From a bacterium (lineage in GTDB: Bacteria; Hinthialibacterota; Hinthialibacteria; H5-UNCL2): DNA of 64,000 nt. The translations under genes and the position numbers were made by a program. The stretch's first letter is position 1. The number at the start of each line of letters is the position of its first letter. The notes beneath the pieces were generated by a model, which searched no databases, was not told where the DNA came from, and worked only from the letters and a program-made list of their open reading frames with translations. Below are positions 43,167 to 52,010 of the stretch, in pieces. The DNA lies in NCBI GenBank assembly GCA_015075175.1, contig JABTUV010000015.1, positions 38,684 through 102,683 on the forward strand. The letters are read 5' to 3'.

Positions 43167-43762
43167 CCCGAATCCCCCCCTTCCCCCCTTGTTAAGGGGG
43201 GCGACTCATCTTGCCTCTCCCCCTTGGGGGGTGTGGAAGCGCCGCGCCGCCCCGCCAGGGCCTCGTCGCGGCGGCGCTCCAGCCCGCGCACCTTGTCCCG
43301 CAACTGCGCCGCGCGGGCGAAGTCCTCGCGTCCCACCGCCGCCTTGATCTGCGCGCGCAAGTCCGCAATCCCCTTCTCCAGGTCCAGCACCGATCGGATG
43401 CGCGGCGGGACCTTGCCCACGTGGCGTCCCGCCTGCACCTGCGAGAGTAGCGCCGGCAGCTCTCCCGAACGCCCCATCGCACGCCCGCAACCGAACTTCA
43501 TCGACTCGCGGAAGGCCTTGTAGGAAAGCCCGCAGGCCGGGCAGGTCGTCTCCCCCCCCGACTCCTCAACCGCTTCCGCCGGCGCCGCCTGCACCTTGGC
43601 CCCGCTCTCCATCGCCGACGCAATCGAGATCACGCCGTAACTCAGCGCGTTGGCGCACTCGCGGCAGGCGTAGAAGCGCGTCAACTCGCCGTTGTCCTCG
43701 CGCTGCGTCACCCGCGCCCGCGCCGGCCGGCTCTTGCAGAAATCGCACATCATCGGCGGCAT
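43163..43762 (-). CDS. mcsA: McsA, zinc-finger activator of McsB
   Basis: I place the start at the ATG 43762 (MPPMMCDFCKSRPA), preceded by AAGGGG; an upstream TTG at 43795 is possible. 199 aa. Two zinc-binding CxxC pairs (CDFC/CREC, then CPAC with CG) and a UVR motif (DLEKGIADLRAQIKAAVGRE, DFARAAQLRDKVRGLE). McsA activates McsB and adapts it to ClpC. The last 20 or so residues (TPPKGERQDESPPLTRGEGG) come from a palindromic repeat spanning 43170-43235. Confidence 0.93.
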   Translation of the reverse strand: MPPMMCDFCKSRPARARVTQREDNGELTRFYACRECANALSYGVISIASAMESGAKVQAAPAEAVEESGGETTCPACGLSYKAFRESMKFGCGRAMGRSGELPALLSQVQAGRHVGKVPPRIRSVLDLEKGIADLRAQIKAAVGREDFARAAQLRDKVRGLERRRDEALAGRRGASTPPKGERQDESPPLTRGEGGDSG

Positions 43763-43796
43763 CAGTTTCTTCCCCTTGCTCTGTTCATTACTCAAT

Positions 43797-43835
43797 GGGT
43801 GCCACCCTTTAGTACTCTAAAGGGTGCTCCCCAAT
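43797..43835. repeat. GGGTGCCACC palindromic repeat
   Basis: GGGTGCCACCCTTTAGTACT followed by CTAAAGGGTGCTCCCC lies between mcsA and the aminotransferase gene. Same family as 16188-16296. Confidence 0.8.
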
Positions 43836-43851
43836 CCTTTCTCCCTGCGCG

Positions 43852-44754
43852 CTACGACCCTGTCTTGGCCGCGCGCGGCTCCTCCACCAGCACCGGCTCC
43901 CCCTCCGTCCGCGTCAGGCGGTGGAAGGCCTCCGTCAGCCGCTTCGTGATCGGTCCCGGCGCGCCGTCGGCGATCCTTCTCCCGTCCGCCTCCACAACCG
44001 GCACGATCTCCGCCCCCGTCCCCGTCAGGAAACACTCATCCGCCGTATAAACCTGCTGCCGGTTGAAGAACATCTCGCGCGCGACGATCCCCTCGGCCGC
44101 TGCCAGCTCCATCACGGCGTTGCGGGTAATCCCCTCCAGGGCGCCTGCGGCGACCGGCGGCGTCCACAACTCTCCTCCCACCACCAGAAAAACGTTGTCC
44201 GCGCTGCCTTCGCACACGTAACCCTGCGCGTTGAGCATGAGCACCTCGCCCATGCCCTGCCGATTGGCCTCCAGCCGCGCCAGGACGTTGTTGAGATAGT
44301 TCAGCGACTTGATCGAGGGGTCCAGGGCGTCCGGGCTGTTGCGGCGCGTGGCCGCCGTGGCGACCCGGATGCCCCGCTCGTACAACTCCCTGGGCCAAAG
44401 CGTCAACTTGTCCACAATGCAGATAACCGTCGGTTTCGGGCAAACGACGGGGTTCAGTCCCAGGTCCCCCGGTCCCCGCGACACCACCAGCCGGATGTAC
44501 GCGTCCAAAAGCCCGTTGCGGCGCACCGTCTCGCGGACGACCTCCGCCATCGCCCCCGCGTCCAGGGGAATCTCCAGCATGATCCCGCGCGCCGAGCGAT
44601 ACAGCCGAGCCAGGTGCTGCTGCAGCCGGAAGATACGCCCGCTGTAAACCCGCAGACCCTCAAAAACCCCGTCGCCATAGAGAAATCCGTGGTCGAAGAC
44701 GGAGATCTTCGCCTCCTCCTTCGAGTAGAACTTGCCGTCCAGGTAGATTTGCAT
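43852..44754 (-). CDS. ilvE: Branched-chain amino acid aminotransferase (class IV PLP)
   Basis: 300 aa from the ATG at 44754, which has GGGAG at good distance (the adjacent ATG at 44757 is too close). SVFDHGFLYGDGVFEGLRVY, PLP lysine in DPSIKSLNYLNNVLARLEA, NAQGYVCEGSADNVFLV and TGTGAEIVPVVEADGR are typical. It converts valine, leucine and isoleucine to their 2-oxo acids and back. D-amino acid aminotransferase is a lesser alternative. Confidence 0.9.
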   Translation of the reverse strand: MQIYLDGKFYSKEEAKISVFDHGFLYGDGVFEGLRVYSGRIFRLQQHLARLYRSARGIMLEIPLDAGAMAEVVRETVRRNGLLDAYIRLVVSRGPGDLGLNPVVCPKPTVICIVDKLTLWPRELYERGIRVATAATRRNSPDALDPSIKSLNYLNNVLARLEANRQGMGEVLMLNAQGYVCEGSADNVFLVVGGELWTPPVAAGALEGITRNAVMELAAAEGIVAREMFFNRQQVYTADECFLTGTGAEIVPVVEADGRRIADGAPGPITKRLTEAFHRLTRTEGEPVLVEEPRAAKTGS

Positions 44755-44780
44755 CATTTCTCCCACTCGCAGTCGTGAAC

Positions 44781-45488
44781 CTATAGATTACTCGCATCTC
44801 CTACGGGCCGCAAGCCTCCGTGGGACAATTCCAGCAGGCGATGGGCGGTGCGGGCCAGGCCCGGGTTGTGGGTGACAAGCACGGTCGCCACGCCCAGCGC
44901 TTCCCGGCGCGCGCGCAGTACGTCGAAAACGCGCTGGCCGGTCGCCTCGTCCAGGTTGCCCGTCGGCTCGTCCAGAAAAAGCACGCGCGGCTGGTTGATC
45001 AGCGCCCGCGCGATGGCCACGCGCTGCTGCTCGCCCCCCGACAGTTGCGCCGGATAGTGATGGCCGCGTTCCCCCACTCCCATCTGCTCCAGGAGCGCCC
45101 GCGCCCGCTCCCGCGCCTCTCCCCGCGAAGTCCCCCCGACCAATGCCGGCATCATCACGTTTTCTTCGCTCGTGAACTCCGACAGGAGATGGTGAAACTG
45201 GAACACGAACCCGAACGCCCGATTGCGCACCTGCGTCATCCGGCTCTCGTCCAGCCTTCCCACCTCCACTCCGTCCAGTTGGAGCGTACCCTCCGTCGCC
45301 CGATCCAGGCAGCCCAGGATGTGCAGGAGCGTGCTCTTGCCAACTCCCGAGGGGCCGACGATGCTGATAAACTCCCCTTCTGCAACGCTGAAGTCCAGGT
45401 TTTCAAACACCGTCAACGTTCCCGCCGGAGTCGGATAGCGCTTGGTAAGTCCTTTTCCTAAAAGGATTTGCTTCCGGTTCTCACTCAT
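44781..45488 (-). CDS. lolD: LolD, ATPase of the lipoprotein-releasing ABC transporter
   Basis: 235 aa. Walker A GPSGVGKST, Q-loop FVFQFHHLLSEFTSEENVMM (the family hallmark QFHHLLPEFT), signature LSGGEQQR, Walker [13 protein letters not shown], and switch VLVTHN. It powers extraction of outer-membrane lipoproteins from the inner membrane. Its start overlaps the lolC-type stop by 8 bases. Confidence 0.95.
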   Translation of the reverse strand: MSENRKQILLGKGLTKRYPTPAGTLTVFENLDFSVAEGEFISIVGPSGVGKSTLLHILGCLDRATEGTLQLDGVEVGRLDESRMTQVRNRAFGFVFQFHHLLSEFTSEENVMMPALVGGTSRGEARERARALLEQMGVGERGHHYPAQLSGGEQQRVAIARALINQPRVLFLDEPTGNLDEATGQRVFDVLRARREALGVATVLVTHNPGLARTAHRLLELSHGGLRPVGDASNL

Positions 45489-46860
45489 GCCGAATGGCCT
45501 CCACGGGAACCAGTCGCGCCGCCATCAGCGCCGGAACCAGGCTGCACAGGAGTCCCACCCCAAACGTAAATAATATTACAAACGCAAAAAACTCCCAGTG
45601 CATCTGTACCGGCAGAGTTTTCGCATAATAAATGTCTCCCCCGCCGGGAATCTGAATCTCGAGTATTTCGATTAGTCGGCAGGTCACGTACCCCAAAACG
45701 CAGCCCGTCAACACGCCGACCGAGCAGAGTACCAGGCCCAGGCACACGAACACGGACAAGACGCCCCGCCGCGACGCCCCCATGGCCCGCAGGATGCCGA
45801 TGTCCCGCCGCTTGGTCAGGATCATCATCACCAGCGTGCTGGCTACGCTGAACGTCGCTACCAGGATGATGACCGCCAGGATGCCCGCCATCACCTTCTT
45901 CTCCAGCCCCAGCGCCTCCGTAAGCACCCGGTTCTGCTGCATCCACGTCTCGACCACCAGAAACCGGTCGGGAAAGGCCCTCTCCAACCGCTCGTCCAAG
46001 TCCTCCTTGGCCCGCCAGGTGTTCTCGACCGAGGGTTCTTTCAGCTTGACGATCACCCGCTCCACCACGTCGCCGCGATGAAACAGACGTTGCGCCTCGC
46101 TGATGTGCATCAACACCAGGCTGCTGTCGAAGCTGTAATAGCCGGTGCGCACGATGCCCTTGATGACGAAGCGTTCATGCTCCGGCTCGCTGCGCGAAAG
46201 GCTCTGGCCCAGCATGGGGACCATGATGTCCACGCGACGATCCAGGGCGGTTTGCAGCAGTTCGGTCTCGCGCGCCTCGTCCGCGTGCGCGGACACGTAC
46301 AGGCGAAACACCTCTTTGGCCATCTCCTGGCCGATGAAGATGGGCGGCACGGTCGGCTCCAGTTCCTCCACGCCGACCAGCTCGGCTTCGTCTGCGGTGG
46401 AATCCCCCCCGGCCGCCGCTGTCGAGGGGGGAGAGTTGGGGGAGAGATCAGACAGAGCGCCGATGCGCAGATACCGGCTGATGTCCATTACCGTCGGCGA
46501 CGACTCCGGGTCGATGCCCTGGATTTCCACGATGGACTGGCGCCCGTTGTCGGACATGAGCAACCCCAGCGCCAGAAACGCGGGCGCCGCGCCCGAGACG
46601 TACGGCGACTGCCGGACGACCTCCACAACCTTGCCGTAGTCGCGCACGCCCTGCCGCTCGGTGATGTTCAGATGCGCCTGCACCCCCAACAGTTGGCTGC
46701 GCAGCTGGTCCTCCATGCCCGACTGCACGCTGATGACCACGAGAAACGCCCACACACCCAATCCGATGCCGGTCATGCTGATGAGGCTGATGACGGCGAT
46801 CAACGCCGAGGCCCGCCGCGGCAGAAAGTAGCGCAGGGCAATGTAAACAGGGTATCTCAT
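45481..46860 (-). CDS. lolC: LolC/LolE family lipoprotein-releasing permease
   Basis: 459 aa from the ATG at 46860 (MRYPVYIALRYFLPRRASAL). One N-terminal membrane helix, a large periplasmic MacB-like domain (residues about 45-300) and three C-terminal helices including VASTLVMMILTKRRDIGILR-AMGAS and the terminal LVPVEAIRHE. A single gene likely serves as both LolC and LolE, forming a homodimer. A loop at residues about 140-160 (SPNSPPSTAAAGGDSTA) looks like a repeat insertion. Confidence 0.92.
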   Translation of the reverse strand: MRYPVYIALRYFLPRRASALIAVISLISMTGIGLGVWAFLVVISVQSGMEDQLRSQLLGVQAHLNITERQGVRDYGKVVEVVRQSPYVSGAAPAFLALGLLMSDNGRQSIVEIQGIDPESSPTVMDISRYLRIGALSDLSPNSPPSTAAAGGDSTADEAELVGVEELEPTVPPIFIGQEMAKEVFRLYVSAHADEARETELLQTALDRRVDIMVPMLGQSLSRSEPEHERFVIKGIVRTGYYSFDSSLVLMHISEAQRLFHRGDVVERVIVKLKEPSVENTWRAKEDLDERLERAFPDRFLVVETWMQQNRVLTEALGLEKKVMAGILAVIILVATFSVASTLVMMILTKRRDIGILRAMGASRRGVLSVFVCLGLVLCSVGVLTGCVLGYVTCRLIEILEIQIPGGGDIYYAKTLPVQMHWEFFAFVILFTFGVGLLCSLVPALMAARLVPVEAIRHE

Positions 46861-47001
46861 CGCAGGCCTTTCGCGTCGGCTTCGTGCACGCTTAGTGTTA
46901 GGCAAGGCCGACACGGGTGTCAACCGCCGCACTCCCCATGACACGGTTGATTTCCCCGACCGCTCCCGCTAGCCTCATCCCAACACTCGCGGGAGCGGGC
47001 C

Positions 47002-47154
47002 ATGAACATCGATCTCGTCTTCTGGGGACCCTGGCTGGTCGGCTTTGTCGTCTTTGCAGTCTGGGTCTGGCAACCCGTCAAGGAGTTCAAACAGATGTGG
47101 GACGAACAGCATCGCCGCCACGCCGAAAGCCTCGAAAGCGACCCTCCCCGCTGA
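47002..47154 (+). CDS. Small single-pass membrane protein (50 aa)
   Basis: ATG at 47002 preceded by CGGGAGCGG. The product has one hydrophobic helix (WGPWLVGFVVFAVWVW) and a charged C-terminal tail (QPVKEFKQMWDEQHRRHAES). It ends 1 base before the galE ATG, so the two are probably translationally coupled. I do not recognise a family. Confidence 0.6.
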   Translation: MNIDLVFWGPWLVGFVVFAVWVWQPVKEFKQMWDEQHRRHAESLESDPPR

Positions 47155-47155
47155 C

Positions 47156-48157
47156 ATGCGCGTCTTGGTGACCGGCGGAGCGGGCTACATCGGCGCCATC
47201 ACCGCCCACAAACTCCTCGCCGCCGGTTGTACCGTGGCGGTTCTGGACAACCTGGAAAAAGGCTACCGCGCCGCCGTTCCCCCAGGCGTCCCCTTTTACC
47301 AGGCCGACCTGCGGCAGCCCGATTCGCTTGCCCTCCCCCTGCGGGAGTTCCGTCCCGAGGCGGTCGTCCACTTCGCCGCTTATTCGCTGGTGGGCGAATC
47401 GGTCCAGCATCCCGGCCGCTACTTCAAGAACAACGTCTTGGGGGGACTCCATCTCCTGGAAGCCATGGCCGCACTCGATTGCCGCCGCATCCTCTTCTCT
47501 TCCACCGCCGCGGTATACGGCGACCCCGCGCGCATCCCCGTAGTAGAAGACGATCCCACCGTGCCCACCAACCCCTACGGCGACAGCAAACTCGCCTTCG
47601 AGAAAATCCTCACCGCCTTCCAAAGGGCCTACGGCTTCCAGGCGGTCTCTCTGCGCTATTTCAACGCCGCCGGCGCCTGGCAGGACCTGGGCGAAGACCA
47701 CCGCCCCGAAACCCACCTCATTCCCTTGGTCCTGGAGGTGGCGCTGGGGCGGCGGGAACAACTCTCCATCTACGGCGACGACTACGACACGCCCGACGGA
47801 ACCGCCATCCGCGACTACATCCACGTCAGCGACCTGGCGGACGCGCACGTGCGGGCGGTGGAGTATCTTGCCAAGGGTCAATCTCCCCCATCTCCCCTTG
47901 TCAACGGTGGAGTGTTTAACCTCGGCAATGGCGCGGGTTACTCGGTGCGCGAAGTGCTGGAGACGGCGCGGCGCGTGACCGGGCGCGCCATTCCGGCGGT
48001 GGTGGCGGGACGTCGGCCGGGCGATCCGCCACGCCTCGTGGCCGGCTCGAAGCGCGCGCGCCAAGTTTTGGGCTGGAAACCGCGCTTTCCCGAACTGGAG
48101 GCCATGATCGCGGACGCTTGGGCTTGGAAGCAGGCTCATCCCGATGGCTACGCCTGA
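47156..48157 (+). CDS. galE: UDP-glucose 4-epimerase
   Basis: 333 aa. Rossmann motif GGAGYIGAITAHKLL, HFAAYSLVGESVQHPGRYFK, catalytic SSTAAVYGD and YxxxK (YGDSKLAFEK), YFNAAGA, and IRDYIHVSDLADAHVRAVEY. It interconverts UDP-glucose and UDP-galactose for surface polysaccharide. An insertion QSPPSPLVNGG (near residues 242-252) before VFNLGNGAGYSV matches the peptide of a palindromic repeat also seen at 43170-43235. Confidence 0.93.
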   Translation: MRVLVTGGAGYIGAITAHKLLAAGCTVAVLDNLEKGYRAAVPPGVPFYQADLRQPDSLALPLREFRPEAVVHFAAYSLVGESVQHPGRYFKNNVLGGLHLLEAMAALDCRRILFSSTAAVYGDPARIPVVEDDPTVPTNPYGDSKLAFEKILTAFQRAYGFQAVSLRYFNAAGAWQDLGEDHRPETHLIPLVLEVALGRREQLSIYGDDYDTPDGTAIRDYIHVSDLADAHVRAVEYLAKGQSPPSPLVNGGVFNLGNGAGYSVREVLETARRVTGRAIPAVVAGRRPGDPPRLVAGSKRARQVLGWKPRFPELEAMIADAWAWKQAHPDGYA

Positions 48158-48239
48158 TCGCATTTCTCTCAACGACGTACCCTGGGCGCCTGAGACGAGG
48201 GCAGTGAAGTGGAAGCGGGGACGCCGCCCCCTATTGTCC

Positions 48240-48421
48240 TTTCGACCGCAGGGAGAAATCTTGTGTTGCGCATGGCGCCGCACCCGGATACGCCGACAAA
48301 GATTTCTCCCTGCGGTCGAAATGACAGCGGCCGCACAACTGCGGTCGAAATGACAGCGGCCGCACAACTGCGGTCGAAATGACAGCAAGGTGGCAATGTC
48401 GGTGCGCGGTGCGCACCCTAC
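48240..48421. repeat. TTTCGACC palindrome with three direct copies, and a GGTGCGCACC palindrome
   Basis: TTTCGACCGCAGGGAGAAAT (48240-48262) pairs with 48299-48321. Two more TGCGGTCGAAATGACAGCGG units follow at 29-bp spacing. GGTGCGCGGTGCGCACCCTA (about 48401-48421) is the inverse of the element at 50802. No gene is seen in 48158-48589. Confidence 0.8.
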
Positions 48422-48589
48422 CATCTCATGCCGGAAGCCGTGATGTCGCCCAACTTTCCCTTCCGCCTGCCTTGATTTGTCTCCCTGCCAGCGGTAAGCT
48501 TTGATCGTTCAGAAGGTTACTCACACTTTCCGCGCGTCGGGGGGCGAACCACCCAGACACGGCGCGGCCGAAGTCGGGCGAGAAGACGC

Positions 48590-49840
48590 ATGATCCTAGA
48601 GGGCAACCTGGGGGCCTTCCCCTTCGAAGACATTCTCAAGTACGTCCGGGACCGCCGGCAGTCCGGGACGCTGGCCATCGACTGCGCCGGCGGCAGCCAC
48701 CGTCTCTTGTTCGACTCGGGACGGCTGGCGTTCCTGGAGCACTTCCAGGATTTTGCTTGGCTGGGACGCGGCCTCCTGGGAGCCGGCGTCATCGACCGCG
48801 TTGATTATTACCACTTGTTGGACGAAACCGAAGGCCACACCTCCGAGGCGCTGCGGCGACTCGCCTCGACCCGCGACGACCTCCTGCGGGAGTGCCTGCC
48901 GGCCGTGCTCGCCGCGGCTCTGGATGACGAGCTGCTGCTTCTGACTCGCAACCGCGACGGCGCGTTCCGCTTCTCCGCCGAGGTCGGCGACGTCCCCGAC
49001 CCGCTCCGCCTGGACGCGCCGGCCGAAGGCGTGTTGGCCCGCTGCCAGGAACTGATCGCCGCCTGCTCCGAGCTCCTGGCCCGCCATCCCCATCTTGAGA
49101 CGGCCCTGTTTGCAACCGAGAGCATCGCCGACCGCTCCTTCCACCACGCGCAACTGTCGCCGTTGTCCTGGCGCGTGCTGGCGGCCGTCAACGGGCGGCG
49201 CCGCGCCGCCGACCTGGTCGCGCTCACCGGCCTCGGCTACTGGCAGGTATTGGTGGCCCTGGATCAACTGCTTGCGGCGGAATTGGTTCGCGCGTGCGCC
49301 GAGGTCGTGGACGACTCACGGCCCGCCCTCCGGCTGGAGCCTGACCCCGCGACCAATGGCAACGGTCGGCCGGCGCGCAGCTGGCTGCCCTTTCGTTCCG
49401 GCGAGGAGGAGAAGACCCCGAGCACAGGACCGGAGGCACTGGCGCTCTTCTGCAATCGACTGCTGGAGAAGACCTTCGAAGGCGAGGCGGCCCCGGACGA
49501 ATCCTGGCTGCCGCGGCGTTGGTCCGAGCTGGTGTCGCGCTATCCCCTGGCCGACCTGGTTGTGGTCAACTCGCGGCACCTCTCCGCCCAGCCGTTGGCG
49601 CGGTGGTGGGAGCGGTTCTGCGGCGGGCAGGCGGAGAACGCGGTGCTGGAGGAAACGGAGCGGGCGCTGGCGGCCTTGGCGGCCGACCTCCGCGGGCAAT
49701 TGCATCAACGGCTGGGAACCCGCAAGGCGACGACCGCCTACGCCCGGCTGCACGCCGCGACGCTCTCCGCCGAGCGCTCACCGCTCACCGCCGCGCGCCT
49801 GGCCGAAGTGGGCCTGCCCGCGCCCGGCGCCCAACCATGA
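48590..49840 (+). CDS. DUF4388 (PATAN) domain protein
   Basis: 416 aa. The N-terminus (ILEGNLGAFPFEDILKYVRD, RRQSGTLAIDCAGGSHRLLF) is the DUF4388/PATAN domain linked to two-component and gliding-motility regulation. A second winged-helix-like segment (AAVNGRRRAADLVALTGLGY) is near residue 205, then a linker and an alpha-helical C-terminal region of about 130 residues. It directly precedes a receiver-like gene, so the two may signal together. Confidence 0.8.
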   Translation: MILEGNLGAFPFEDILKYVRDRRQSGTLAIDCAGGSHRLLFDSGRLAFLEHFQDFAWLGRGLLGAGVIDRVDYYHLLDETEGHTSEALRRLASTRDDLLRECLPAVLAAALDDELLLLTRNRDGAFRFSAEVGDVPDPLRLDAPAEGVLARCQELIAACSELLARHPHLETALFATESIADRSFHHAQLSPLSWRVLAAVNGRRRAADLVALTGLGYWQVLVALDQLLAAELVRACAEVVDDSRPALRLEPDPATNGNGRPARSWLPFRSGEEEKTPSTGPEALALFCNRLLEKTFEGEAAPDESWLPRRWSELVSRYPLADLVVVNSRHLSAQPLARWWERFCGGQAENAVLEETERALAALAADLRGQLHQRLGTRKATTAYARLHAATLSAERSPLTAARLAEVGLPAPGAQP

Positions 49841-49858
49841 AAGAATCGAGTGCATCGC

Positions 49859-50804
49859 ATGGCCGGTGAAACTGTTCTACTCATCGACGAGTCAACCGCG
49901 CGCGCCGACCTGTTTCGCCGGCAATTGACCGGCGCCGGCTACCAGGTGCTGGTGGCGCACGCGGTCGCACCCTTCACCTGCCGGAGGAACCGAGCTGGAC
50001 GTGGTGCTGGCGCAGGCGGACCTGTCCGGGGACGGGGGGCGCGAGGTGGTGGCGAGACTGCGGGGAGACCGGCGCGCGTGGCGGGCGGCCATCGGTCTGC
50101 TCATCCCTGAGGAGACACTGCGCGCGCGCGAGGGCGAGAGCCTGTCCGGCGCGATGGACTATCTGGTCGTGCCCTGTTCGGCGGAGACGCTGGTGCGCAA
50201 GGTAGGCGAACTGGCCCGCGCCGCCGCCGCCCAGCGCGAGGCCGACGCCCGCGCCCGCGAGATGATCACCCGCTACGTCGAGGAGACGCTGGCGACTTCC
50301 TTCCGCCGGCTCCTGGAGGAGAAGGCGCAGGAGATGGTCGAGGACCTGGCGGCGGGCATCGCCGAAGTCCTGGAGGCGCGCGCCCGGGAGGCCATGCGCA
50401 GCCGCCTGGAGGAGGCCATCAACGAGGAGAGCCGCCAGCGCCTGGCCGAACTGGTGCGCGAGACGGGCCTGTCCGTCTTCGGTGAAGTCGCCGAGGAGGC
50501 GGTCTCGCGCGTCGCCTCCGGCATCGTCGAGGCCAAGAGCGATGAGGTCGCCCGCCGCATGGAGGAAGAGGACCTGCCCGAGCTGGTCGGGCGCCTGGTC
50601 GAGCGCGAACTGGAAGGCCGCATGAACGAGTTCACCAGCCGCATCATCGTCTCGGCGGGCAAGGACATCGTCGCCAAGGTCGGCCAGGAGACCGCCGCCA
50701 ACGTGAAGAAGGTGGCCGAACGCACGTTCCCCGAAGTCGCCGAGCGCCTCTTGCCGGGGCTGGTCACCCCTATGGTCCGCCGCCTCGTGAAGGAGTCCAA
50801 GTAG
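49859..50804 (+). pseudogene. Receiver-like protein with long helical C-terminal region, one frameshift
   Basis: The N-terminal frame (ETVLLIDESTARADLFRRQL, TGAGYQVLVAHAV) is a receiver domain start. Near 49965 the sequence shifts frame and continues ELDVVLAQADLSGDGGREVV, MDYLVVPCSAETLVRKVGEL. The remaining 200 residues are charged amphipathic helices with repeated E-x-x-x-x-L patterns, as in C-terminal halves of response regulators paired with DUF4388 proteins. The aspartate usually phosphorylated is within AQADLSGD. One indel restores the gene; error or mutation cannot be separated. Confidence 0.7.
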
Positions 50805-50870
50805 GGTGCGCACCGCGCACCGGACCGCCCGCTCGTGGCGTGCGCACCGCGCACCCACGCCCCTGTCGGG
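50802..50870. repeat. Stop-anchored TAGGGTGCGCACCGCGCACC repeat
   Basis: The TAG stop of the previous gene is the first triplet of this palindrome; a second copy GGCGTGCGCACCGCGCACCC follows at about 50838. The inverse copy is at 48401-48421. Confidence 0.75.
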
Positions 50871-50902
50871 GCGCGGCAGCAAGCTGCCGCAGTCCAGAGG
50901 GG

Positions 50903-51922
50903 TCAGCCCGAGGCGCGGATCAGCAGTTCGGGATCGACCTGGTAGGAGGCGAAGCGGGGAGGCTTCTGCTTTTTCACCTTGCACTGAATCAGGAGATGCA
51001 GCGTCTCGGCGCTCTTGCGGGAGATCATGGAGAGGCCCGTTTCCAGGGTAGTCAGGGGAACACGCGCGTAGGCGGAAGTGGGGAGATTGCCCCAACCGAC
51101 CACGCTCAAATCGCCGGGGACGCGCAGACCGGCGCGATCCAGAGCGTCGATCAGCTCAAGCGCGGCCATGTCGGTCCCGCACATTACGGCGTCGGGGCGC
51201 TCGGGCATGGCGGCGATCAGCTGGGCGTGGCGCAAACCGTCCTGGCCGCTGCGGTCCCAGCTGACGACGGCCGGCTCCAGTTGGGGCAGATGCCGGGCCA
51301 GGAGCGCGTCCAGAAAGGCCTGCCGCCGCTCGCGCGCGCGGAAGTTCTCGGGATGCTCAGGCCCCATCACCTGGAGTTGCAGCCGCCGCCGGCCCCGCGA
51401 GACCAAGTGGTCCACCATCATCCCCACGGCCTTGCGACGGTTCTCGTGCGAGCCGGGAAAGGGCGAGTCGGCGGGGCCGTTGAGCAAGACGAAAGGGACC
51501 TCCAGCGCGCGGAGGGCGTCCACGTTCGGGCCGACCAAGGCCCCCGTCGGCCAGATCAACAATCCGTCGCAGCGGCCCCGCCCCAACTGGTCCAGCAGCT
51601 TCAACTCGCGTTCGGCGTCCGCGTAGGAACAGGCGGTAAGCAGAAAGAACCCCTGGTCAGAGAAGTAGCGCTCGATCTCGTCCAACCGTTCGGCCATGAA
51701 GAAGCCGTGCATGTTGGGTACGATCATGCCGATGGTGTGGGTGCGGCGGCTGCGCAGCGACTGGGCCATGGGATTGGGCCGGTAGCCCAGTTCCTCCGCC
51801 AGGGCCTTGACGCGCCGACGCGTCTTGTCGGTAATCAAGGGGCTGGGTAGGTCGCGCAGGATGGTCGAAACCGTGCCGACGGAGACCTTGGCGGCCTTGG
51901 CGATGTCTTTAATGGTTGCCAC
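50903..51922 (-). CDS. LacI family transcriptional regulator
   Basis: 339 aa. N-terminal helix-turn-helix ATIKDIAKAAKVSVGTVSTI and hinge GYRPNPMAQSLRSRRTHTIG, then a periplasmic-binding-protein-like effector domain (MIVPNMHGFFMAERLDEIER, DGLLIWPTG, AVMCGTDMAALELIDAL, DLSVVGWGN). Likely a sugar-responsive repressor. No obvious target operon is adjacent; galE and the ROK kinase are possible distant targets. Confidence 0.92.
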   Translation of the reverse strand: MATIKDIAKAAKVSVGTVSTILRDLPSPLITDKTRRRVKALAEELGYRPNPMAQSLRSRRTHTIGMIVPNMHGFFMAERLDEIERYFSDQGFFLLTACSYADAERELKLLDQLGRGRCDGLLIWPTGALVGPNVDALRALEVPFVLLNGPADSPFPGSHENRRKAVGMMVDHLVSRGRRRLQLQVMGPEHPENFRARERRQAFLDALLARHLPQLEPAVVSWDRSGQDGLRHAQLIAAMPERPDAVMCGTDMAALELIDALDRAGLRVPGDLSVVGWGNLPTSAYARVPLTTLETGLSMISRKSAETLHLLIQCKVKKQKPPRFASYQVDPELLIRASG

Positions 51923-52010
51923 GAAGCGAGGGGCTCCCTATAGTCTCGAATGCGCCGAATCAGTCTCCAGACATACCATGTAACGTTCGCGCGATCAATG
52001 CGACGCCGGG

